DNA from: Bradyrhizobium zhengyangense
GTDB taxonomy: Bacteria > Pseudomonadota > Alphaproteobacteria > Rhizobiales > Xanthobacteraceae
Assembly: GCF_022012435.1 (NCBI RefSeq)
Contig: NZ_JAKLUA010000001.1
Span: 1,674,001-1,738,000 of the forward strand
Reading direction: 5' to 3'
DNA length: 64,000 nucleotides
A model generated the notes under the pieces. That model did not search any database and was not told the origin of the DNA. It saw nothing but the letters and a program-made list of their open reading frames with translations. How positions within the stretch are numbered: position 1 is the stretch's first letter; each line of letters starts with the position of its first letter. Of this stretch, positions 45,841 through 52,930 are shown in pieces. A program made the position numbers and the translations under genes.

Positions 45841-46734
45841 TTACGATTGCAACGTCGGCGCCACTTCGCGGGCGATATTGACCAGTGCTGCAATCAGCGG
45901 CGTCATCGGATCACGCTGCGGGATCACCAGGCCAATGCTGTAATTGACCTCGGGGTCGACGATCGGGATGGTGCGCACCTTGTCGGACAGGCCGAGCGTC
46001 TCGGCGAGCTTGGCCGGCATCACGCTCGCCCACCGCCCGGTCTTGACGTGGGTGAACAGCACCAGCAGCGAGTTCGAGGTCAGCGTCGGCGTCGCCTCGG
46101 CGCCGACCGAGCGCAGCGCACGGTCGATGATGCGGCGGTTCTGCATATCAGGCGTCAGCAGGCACAGCGGCACCTGCCCGACCTCGGTCCAGGTCACCGT
46201 CTCGCGGTCCCCGAACATCCCGTCGGGCGCGGTGAGCAGGCGATAGCTCTCGTTGTAGAGCGGAATGGTGCGCACCTTGCCGATCGGCTCGTTCTCGATA
46301 TAGGTCAGCCCCGCATCGACCTCGAGATTTTCGAGAAGTCCCAGCACCTCCGATGAGGTCGTCGAGCGGATGCTGAAACGCACCTCGGGATGCCGCGCAC
46401 GGAACGGCGTCGTCAGCGACGCAACCATGCCGAGCGCCGTCGGGATCGCCGCGATGCGGATCTCGCCGGAGAGCTTATGCTTCAGTCCGTTGATCTCGTC
46501 GCGCATGGCGCGGGCATCGCCGACGATGCGCCGCGCCCAGTCGAGCGCCCGCTCGCCCTCGGGGGTGAAACCCTGGAAACGGGAGCCGCGCTGGACCAGC
46601 ATCACGCCGAGGATCTCCTCGAGCTGCTTCAGCCCGGTCGACATGGTCGGCTGGGTGACGCCGCAGGCTTCTGCCGCCCGTCCAAAATGCCGCTCTTTGG
46701 CCAGCGCCAGCAGCAGTTCAAGCTTGTCGATCAA
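45841..46734 (-). CDS. LysR family regulator of the formate dehydrogenase operon
   Basis: A 297-residue LysR regulator: a winged helix (LELLLALAKERHFGRAAEACGVTQPTMSTGLKQLEEILGVMLVQRG) and a periplasmic-binding-protein-like effector domain from residue 90 (SGEIRIAAIPTALGMV). It is divergent from fdsG, the classic arrangement for an activator of an adjacent operon; formate or a related anion is the likely effector. It ends three bases after the kinase stop on the other strand. The shared spacer holds an inverted repeat with ATTG-N7-CAAT. Confidence 0.9.
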   Translation of the reverse strand: MIDKLELLLALAKERHFGRAAEACGVTQPTMSTGLKQLEEILGVMLVQRGSRFQGFTPEGERALDWARRIVGDARAMRDEINGLKHKLSGEIRIAAIPTALGMVASLTTPFRARHPEVRFSIRSTTSSEVLGLLENLEVDAGLTYIENEPIGKVRTIPLYNESYRLLTAPDGMFGDRETVTWTEVGQVPLCLLTPDMQNRRIIDRALRSVGAEATPTLTSNSLLVLFTHVKTGRWASVMPAKLAETLGLSDKVRTIPIVDPEVNYSIGLVIPQRDPMTPLIAALVNIAREVAPTLQS

Positions 46735-46841
46735 CCGTCCGTCCTCTCGAATTCCATCGTGGCATGCAAGCTATCACGCCGGGCCTGCGCCAACACGCAA
46801 AAACCGGCACTCGATACAAGTTTCATTACGCGATCGTATCG

Positions 46842-46864
46842 ATCGATTGCACTTTCCAATCGAT
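46842..46864 (+). promoter_or_regulatory. LysR-type operator in the divergent fds/regulator spacer
   Basis: ATCGATTG-CACTTTC-CAATCGAT is an eight-base perfect inverted repeat with a seven-base centre, containing the LysR-preferred ATTG-N7-CAAT (T-N11-A type). It lies 95 bases before fdsG and 108 bases before the regulator start. Confidence 0.6.
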
Positions 46865-46958
46865 CTGAATTCGCAATCGCAGCATGAGACAGCTTTATTG
46901 ATCTTCGAATGATTCCAAATAGTTTGCGCGAAAGGGACGCTCAATCTGAGAACGAAGA

Positions 46959-47435
46959 ATGACAGCGGTTTTTGAACCTTGGGACGAGACGCGCGGCGCG
47001 GAGATCATCGCCGAACATGCCAGCCAGGAAGGCGCGACGCTGGTGATTCTGCACGCTCTCCAGGAAGCATTCGGCTTCGTGCCGGAGGCCGCGATTCCCA
47101 TGGTGGCGCAGGCGCTGAACCTGTCGCGCGCCGAGGTCCATGGCGTCTTTACGTTCTATCATGACTTCCGCCACAAGCCGGCCGGCCGCCACGTGCTGAA
47201 GCTGTGCCGCGCCGAGGCCTGCCAGGCCGCCGGCGGCGATGCGCTGGCCGCGCGCGCTGAATCGAAGCTCGGCGTTTCGCTTGGCAACACCACAGCGGAT
47301 GATCGGGTCACGCTGGAGCCGATCTACTGCCTCGGCCTGTGCTCGACCGCGCCGTCGGCGATGCTCGACGGTCGCCTCGTCGGCCGGCTCGACGAGAAGC
47401 GCCTCGATGCGCTGGTTGCGGAGGCGCAGCGATGA
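46959..47435 (+). CDS. fdsG: NAD-dependent formate dehydrogenase gamma subunit
   Basis: A 158-residue NuoE-like [2Fe-2S] protein: AEHASQEGATLVILHALQEAFGFVPEAAIPMVAQAL helical start, then cysteines in LKLCRAEACQAAGGD and PIYCLGLCSTAPSAMLDGRLVGRLD, the four-Cys ferredoxin-type cluster site. In soluble FDS it passes electrons between FdsA and the FMN site of FdsB. Its stop overlaps the fdsB start (ATGA). Confidence 0.95.
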   Translation: MTAVFEPWDETRGAEIIAEHASQEGATLVILHALQEAFGFVPEAAIPMVAQALNLSRAEVHGVFTFYHDFRHKPAGRHVLKLCRAEACQAAGGDALAARAESKLGVSLGNTTADDRVTLEPIYCLGLCSTAPSAMLDGRLVGRLDEKRLDALVAEAQR

Positions 47436-48988
47436 ACATGAAGATTTTCGTTCCCCGGGATGCGACGGCCGTTGCAGTCGGTGCCGATGAAGTCGTCACA
47501 GCGCTCGAACAGATCGCGCAGCAGCGTGGCTTGTCGATCGAGATCATCAGGACCGGCTCGCGCGGATTGCATTGGCTGGAGCCGATGATCGAGGTGGCGA
47601 CGCCTGGGGGCCGCGTTGCCTACGGCCCCGTCGGCACCGAGGACGTCGCCTCCGTGCTTGAATCCATGGCGAACAATGGTCCGCACGCCCTGCGGCTCGG
47701 CATCGCCGACAAAATCCCCTGGCTGAAGCGCCAGACCCGCCTCACCTTCGCCCGCTGCGGCGTGATCGATCCGCGCTCGCTCGACGACTACCGCGCCCAT
47801 GGCGGCTACAAAGGTTTTGAGCGCGCGCTGTCGCTCGGCCCGGACGCGATCCTCAACGAAGTGACGGCGTCGGGCCTGCGCGGCCGCGGCGGCGCAGGCT
47901 TCCCGACCGGCATCAAATGGAAGACGGTGGCGCAGGCCAAGGCCGACCGCAAATTCATCGTCTGCAATGCCGACGAAGGCGATAGCGGGACCTTTGCCGA
48001 TCGCATGATCATGGAAGGCGATCCCTTCCTGGTCATCGAGGGCATGACCACCGCCGGCATCACCGTCGGCGCCACCAAAGGCTACATCTACATCCGCAGC
48101 GAATATCCGCATGCGGTCGAGGCGATGAATGCCGCGATCAAGGCAGCGCGGCGTGGCGGCTATCTCGGCGACAAGATCGGCGGTTCGACCTATAGCTTTG
48201 ACATGGAAGTGCGCGTCGGCGCCGGCGCTTACGTTTGCGGCGAGGAGACCTCGCTGCTGGAGAGCCTCGAAGGCCGTCGTGGCCTGGTGCGCGCAAAACC
48301 GCCGCTGCCGGCGCATTACGGCCTGTTCGGCAAACCGACCGTCATCAACAACGTGCTGTCGTTTGCGGCCATCCCCTTCATCCTCGCCGAAGGCGCCAAG
48401 GCCTATGCCGATTTCGGCATGGGGCGCTCGCGGGGCACGATGCCGATCCAGCTCGCGGGCAACATCCGCCACGGCGGCTTGTTCGAGACGGCGTTCGGCG
48501 TGACGCTGGGCGAGCTCGTCGACGACATCGGCGGCGGCACGTTCACGGGACGCCCGGTGCGCGCGGTGCAGGTCGGTGGCCCGCTCGGTGCCTATTTCCC
48601 CCGCGCCCTGTTCGACACGCCGTTCGACTACGAGGCCTTCGCGGCGCGCGACGGCCTGATCGGCCATGGCGGCATCGTCGTGTTCGACGACAGCGTCGAC
48701 ATGCGCAAGCAGGCACGTTTCGCCATGGAATTCTGCGCCGTCGAATCCTGCGGCAAGTGCACGCCCTGCCGGATCGGCTCGACCCGCGGCGTCGAGACCA
48801 TCGAGAAGATCATCAACGGCGAACGCGTGGCTGAAAACCTCGCGCTGGTCGGAGACCTCTGCAACACCATGAAATTCGGCTCGCTCTGCGCACTCGGCGG
48901 CTTCACGCCCTACCCCGTGCTCAGCGCATTGAAGCACTTCCGGGAAGATTTTATCCCGGCCCCGACCACGCTTCAGGCCGCGGAATAG
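47432..48988 (+). CDS. fdsB: NAD-dependent formate dehydrogenase beta subunit (NuoF-like)
   Basis: A 518-residue flavoprotein with a short N-terminal thioredoxin-like domain. The core has the NADH site ASGLRGRGGAGFPTGIKWK, FMN-contact CNADEGDSGTFADR, AYVCGEETSLLESLEG, and the [4Fe-4S] cysteines ESCGKCTPCRIGSTRG followed by a later Cys in GDLCNTMKFGSLCALGG. It reduces NAD+ with electrons from formate. It begins within fdsG (ATGA overlap) and ends ten bases before fdsA. Confidence 0.95.
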   Translation: MNMKIFVPRDATAVAVGADEVVTALEQIAQQRGLSIEIIRTGSRGLHWLEPMIEVATPGGRVAYGPVGTEDVASVLESMANNGPHALRLGIADKIPWLKRQTRLTFARCGVIDPRSLDDYRAHGGYKGFERALSLGPDAILNEVTASGLRGRGGAGFPTGIKWKTVAQAKADRKFIVCNADEGDSGTFADRMIMEGDPFLVIEGMTTAGITVGATKGYIYIRSEYPHAVEAMNAAIKAARRGGYLGDKIGGSTYSFDMEVRVGAGAYVCGEETSLLESLEGRRGLVRAKPPLPAHYGLFGKPTVINNVLSFAAIPFILAEGAKAYADFGMGRSRGTMPIQLAGNIRHGGLFETAFGVTLGELVDDIGGGTFTGRPVRAVQVGGPLGAYFPRALFDTPFDYEAFAARDGLIGHGGIVVFDDSVDMRKQARFAMEFCAVESCGKCTPCRIGSTRGVETIEKIINGERVAENLALVGDLCNTMKFGSLCALGGFTPYPVLSALKHFREDFIPAPTTLQAAE

Positions 48989-48998
48989 GAGAACGACA

Positions 48999-51872
48999 AT
49001 GTCTCTGATCGAAGAAATCGACTTCGGCACGCCGCGTTCCAAATCGACCACGATGGTCACGCTGACCATCGACGGCAACGAGGTCACGGTGCCCGAGGGC
49101 ACCTCGATCATGCGCGCCGCGATGGATGCTGGCCACCAGATCCCGAAACTCTGCGCGACCGACATGGTCGACGCGTTCGGCTCCTGCCGGCTTTGCGTCG
49201 TCGAGATCGAGGGCCGCGCCGGCACGCCGGCCTCCTGCACCACGCCCGTGCTGAACGGCCTCGTCGTCCACACCCAGAGCGAACGGCTGAAGAGGCTGCG
49301 CAAGGGCGTGATGGAGCTCTACATCTCCGACCATCCGCTCGACTGCCTCACCTGCGGCGCCAATGGCGATTGCGAATTGCAGGACATGGCCGGCGCGGTG
49401 GGCTTGCGCGAAGTACGCTACGGCTATGAGGGCGAGAACCACGTCTTCGCCAAGACCCATGGCGAGGTCAATCCCGCCTGGATGCCGAAGGACGAGTCCA
49501 ACCCCTACTTCACCTACGATCCCTCGAAGTGCATCGTCTGCTCGCGCTGCGTCCGCGCCTGCGAAGAGGTGCAGGGCACCTTCGCACTGACCATTTCTGG
49601 CCGCGGCTTCGACAGCCGCGTCTCGCCCGGCATGAGCGAGAGCTTTCTTGGTTCCGAATGCGTGTCCTGCGGCGCCTGCGTGCAAGCCTGCCCGACCGCA
49701 ACGCTGACGGAAAAATCCGTGATCGAGATCGGCCAGCCCGAGCACTCCGTCGTCACCACCTGCGCCTATTGCGGCGTCGGCTGCGCCTTCAAGGCGGAGA
49801 TGCGCGGCGAGGAAGTGGTGCGCATGGTGCCGTACAAGGACGGCAAGGCCAATCGCGGCCATTCCTGCGTCAAGGGCCGCTTCGCCTGGGGCTATACCAA
49901 CCACAAGGAACGCATTCTCAAGCCGATGATCCGCGAGCGGATCGAGGATCCCTGGAAGGAGGTGTCCTGGGACGAGGCGTTCTCGTTTGCCGCCGCCAAG
50001 ATGCGCGGCATCCAGACGAAGTACGGGCGCGATGCCATCGGCGGCATCACCTCCTCCCGCTGCACCAATGAAGAAACCTATCTGGTGCAGAAGCTGATCC
50101 GCGCCGGCTTCGGCAACAACAACGTCGACACCTGCGCCCGCGTCTGCCACTCGCCGACCGGCTATGGCCTGTCCCAGACCTTCGGCACCTCGGCCGGCAC
50201 ACAGGACTTCGACTCGGTCGAGGACACCGACGTTGCCGTCATCATCGGCGCCAATCCGGCCTCGGCTCACCCCGTGTTCGCCTCCCGCCTGAAGAAGCGG
50301 CTGCGCCAAGGCGCAAAGCTGATCGTGATCGATCCTCGCCGCACCGAGATGGTGGAATCGCCGCATGTGAAGGCGCTGCATCTGCCGCTGATGCCCGGCA
50401 CCAACGTCGCCGTCGTGACGGCGCTGGCACATGTCATCGTCACCGAGGGGCTGGTCAACGAAGCCTTCGTGCGGGAGCGCTGCGACTGGAGCGAATTCGA
50501 GGAATGGGCCGCCTTCGTGGCCCAGCCCAGGCACAGCCCGGAAGCGACCGCGATCCTGACCGGCGTCGATCCGAACGTGCTGCGCGAAGCCGCCCGCATC
50601 TACGCCACCGGCGGCAACGGTGCGATCTATTACGGCCTCGGCGTCACCGAGCACAGCCAGGGCTCGACCACCGTGATCGCGATTGCGAACCTCGCGATGG
50701 CGACCGGCAATATCGGCCGTCCCGGCGTCGGCGTGAACCCGCTGCGCGGCCAGAACAACGTGCAGGGCTCCTGCGACATGGGCTCGTTCCCGCACGAGCT
50801 GCCCGGCTATCGTCATATCTCGGGCGATGCCGTGCGCGACCAGTTCGAGGCGCTCTGGAACGTCAAGCTCAACCCGGAGCCGGGCCTGCGCATTCCCAAC
50901 ATGTTCGATGCTGCTATCGAAGGCACGTTCATGGGCCTCTATGTGCAAGGCGAGGACATTCTCCAGTCCGATCCCAACACCAAGCACGTCGTGGCGGCGC
51001 TGTCGGCGATGCAGTGCGTCATCGTCCACGACCTCTTCCTGAACGAGACCGCGAACTACGCTCACGTCTTCCTGCCCGGCTCGAGCTTCCTCGAGAAGGA
51101 CGGCACCTTCACAAACGCCGAGCGCCGCATCCAGCGCGTGCGCAAGGTGATGACGCCGAAGAACGGCATGGCCGACTGGGAGGTTACCATCGGCCTCGCC
51201 AAGGCGATGGGCTTCGAGATGAACTACAGCCATCCCTCCGAGATCATGGACGAGATCGCGGCGCTGACGCCGACCTTCACCGGTGTCTCCTACGCCAAGC
51301 TCGACGAACTCGGCTCGGTGCAGTGGCCCTGCAACGAGAAGGCGCCGGAAGGCACGCCAGTGATGCATATCGACGGCTTCGTCCGCGGCAAGGGCAAGTT
51401 CATCGTCACCGAATATGTCGCAACCGACGAGCGCACCGGCCCCCGCTTCCCGCTGCTGCTCACCACGGGCCGCATCCTCAGCCAGTACAATGTCGGCGCG
51501 CAGACAAGGCGCACCGAGAACGTGGTCTGGCATGGCGAGGACCGGCTCGAGATCCATCCGCACGACGCCGAGCTCCGCGGCGTGCGCGACGGCGACTGGG
51601 TGCGTCTGACGAGCCGGGCCGGCGAGACCACGCTGCGCGCTGAAATCACCGACCGCGTCTCGCCTGGCGTCGTCTACACCACCTTCCACCACCCGGACAC
51701 GCAGGCCAACGTCATCACCACAGACTATTCGGACTGGGCCACCAACTGCCCGGAATACAAGGTCACGGCGGTGCAGATCTCGCCCTCGAACGGGCCGTCC
51801 GATTGGCAGAAGAGCTACGACGAGCAGGCCCGGCACTCCCGCCGCATCGCGCCCGCTGAGGCCGCGGAGTAA
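48999..51872 (+). CDS. fdsA: NAD-dependent formate dehydrogenase alpha subunit
   Basis: A 957-residue molybdoenzyme. An N-terminal NuoG-like [2Fe-2S] region (CRLCVVEIEGRAGTPASC) is followed by the HxxxCxxC-type cluster site near HPLDCLTCGANGDC and two [4Fe-4S] ferredoxin motifs (CIVCSRCVRACEEVQ and CVSCGACVQACPTATLT). The molybdopterin part starts with a further cluster CAYCGVGCAFKAE and a catalytic Cys in VDTCARVCHSPT; there is no selenocysteine. It oxidises formate to CO2 in the cytoplasm as part of FdsABGD. Mo-bis-MGD insertion requires FdhD, encoded next. Confidence 0.96.
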   Translation: MSLIEEIDFGTPRSKSTTMVTLTIDGNEVTVPEGTSIMRAAMDAGHQIPKLCATDMVDAFGSCRLCVVEIEGRAGTPASCTTPVLNGLVVHTQSERLKRLRKGVMELYISDHPLDCLTCGANGDCELQDMAGAVGLREVRYGYEGENHVFAKTHGEVNPAWMPKDESNPYFTYDPSKCIVCSRCVRACEEVQGTFALTISGRGFDSRVSPGMSESFLGSECVSCGACVQACPTATLTEKSVIEIGQPEHSVVTTCAYCGVGCAFKAEMRGEEVVRMVPYKDGKANRGHSCVKGRFAWGYTNHKERILKPMIRERIEDPWKEVSWDEAFSFAAAKMRGIQTKYGRDAIGGITSSRCTNEETYLVQKLIRAGFGNNNVDTCARVCHSPTGYGLSQTFGTSAGTQDFDSVEDTDVAVIIGANPASAHPVFASRLKKRLRQGAKLIVIDPRRTEMVESPHVKALHLPLMPGTNVAVVTALAHVIVTEGLVNEAFVRERCDWSEFEEWAAFVAQPRHSPEATAILTGVDPNVLREAARIYATGGNGAIYYGLGVTEHSQGSTTVIAIANLAMATGNIGRPGVGVNPLRGQNNVQGSCDMGSFPHELPGYRHISGDAVRDQFEALWNVKLNPEPGLRIPNMFDAAIEGTFMGLYVQGEDILQSDPNTKHVVAALSAMQCVIVHDLFLNETANYAHVFLPGSSFLEKDGTFTNAERRIQRVRKVMTPKNGMADWEVTIGLAKAMGFEMNYSHPSEIMDEIAALTPTFTGVSYAKLDELGSVQWPCNEKAPEGTPVMHIDGFVRGKGKFIVTEYVATDERTGPRFPLLLTTGRILSQYNVGAQTRRTENVVWHGEDRLEIHPHDAELRGVRDGDWVRLTSRAGETTLRAEITDRVSPGVVYTTFHHPDTQANVITTDYSDWATNCPEYKVTAVQISPSNGPSDWQKSYDEQARHSRRIAPAEAAE

Positions 51873-51876
51873 CCGC

Positions 51877-52707
51877 ATGCACGTGCCGGTCCAGGCTATC
51901 GACCGCGAAAACTGGCGCGACGGTGTCACGTCGGAAGGGACACGGCTGGTCCCGGAGGAGACGCCGCTGGCGCTGACCTATAATGGCGGCACCTATGCCG
52001 TCATGATGGGGACGCCGCAGAACCTCGAAGATTTCGCCGTCGGCTTCAGCCTGGACGAAGGCATCATCAAATCGGTCGACGACATCAAGTCGCTCGATGT
52101 AGTCCGTCTCGATGACGGCATCGAGCTGCGCATGTGGTTGGAGTCAGAGAACGCCGCGCGCATCAGCGAGCGCCGCCGCCACATCGCAGGTCCCACCGGC
52201 TGCGGCATCTGCGGCGTCGAGTCCATCGCCGAGGCCATACGGCCCGCGGCGATCGTGCGAGAGGGTCAGATATTCACGCCGCAACAGATCATGATTGCGA
52301 TGCAGGCGATCGCTCCCCTTCAATCGATCAACATGCAGACCCGCGCGGTTCACGCCGCCGCGTTCTGGTCGCCGCCGAACGGCATCGTGGCGCTGCGCGA
52401 AGATGTCGGCCGCCACAACGCACTCGACAAACTCGCGGGCTCGCTGGCCCGCAGCCGCACGGATGCAAGCGCCGGCATGGTGTTGCTGACGAGCCGCGTC
52501 TCGGTCGAGATGGTGCAGAAGACGGCTGCGATCGGTGCGCCTGTGATGGTCGCGGTCTCCGCACCGACCGCGCTTGCGGTCCGCACCGCGGAGGCTGCCG
52601 GCATCACGCTGATTGCAATTGCCCGCAGCGACGGGTTTGAAGTGTTCACGCACCAGGGCCGCGTCGCGGCTCATTGTGCTCAGGAGATCATCGATGTCGT
52701 CGCCTGA
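51877..52707 (+). CDS. fdhD: Formate dehydrogenase accessory sulfurtransferase
   Basis: A 276-residue FdhD/FdsC protein. The mobile-loop cysteines are seen at CGIC (Cys109 and Cys112 in PTGCGICGVES). Further family blocks are EDFAVGFSLDEGII and LREDVGRHNALDKLAG, plus VLLTSRVSVEMVQKTAAIGAPV. It transfers sulfur from IscS to the molybdenum centre of FdsA. It starts five bases after fdsA and overlaps fdsD by 14 bases. Confidence 0.95.
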   Translation: MHVPVQAIDRENWRDGVTSEGTRLVPEETPLALTYNGGTYAVMMGTPQNLEDFAVGFSLDEGIIKSVDDIKSLDVVRLDDGIELRMWLESENAARISERRRHIAGPTGCGICGVESIAEAIRPAAIVREGQIFTPQQIMIAMQAIAPLQSINMQTRAVHAAAFWSPPNGIVALREDVGRHNALDKLAGSLARSRTDASAGMVLLTSRVSVEMVQKTAAIGAPVMVAVSAPTALAVRTAEAAGITLIAIARSDGFEVFTHQGRVAAHCAQEIIDVVA

Positions 52708-52930
52708 CCGCCTCGTCTACATGGCCAACCAGATCGGCACCTTCTTCCGCAGCCAGGGCCACGACAAGGCCGTGCCAGGCATCGCCGACCACATCAAGAA
52801 ATTCTGGGATCCCCGGATGAAGCGCGCGATCTTCGCACATCTCGATGCCGGCGGCGCGGGCCTGGAGCCGAACGTGCTCGAAGCCCTCACCTCGCTCAAG
52901 CAGACGGCTTCCCTTCCAGAAGCGCACTGA
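52694..52930 (+). CDS. fdsD: NAD-dependent formate dehydrogenase delta subunit
   Basis: A 78-residue cytoplasmic protein typical of FdsD: MANQIGTFFRSQGHDKAVPGIADHIKKFWDPRMKRAIFAHLDAGGAGL, matching the family signature of helix, WDPRM turn and helix. It is needed for formation of active soluble formate dehydrogenase. The gene starts inside fdhD, and its last 35 bases overlap the end of glnE on the other strand. Confidence 0.93.
   Translation: MSSPDRLVYMANQIGTFFRSQGHDKAVPGIADHIKKFWDPRMKRAIFAHLDAGGAGLEPNVLEALTSLKQTASLPEAH

Noticed and set aside
48951-51929. 992-codon minus-strand frame opposite fdsA
   Set aside because: The opposite strand encodes an unambiguous FdsA with iron-sulfur and molybdopterin motifs; the antisense frame is a by-product of GC3 bias.
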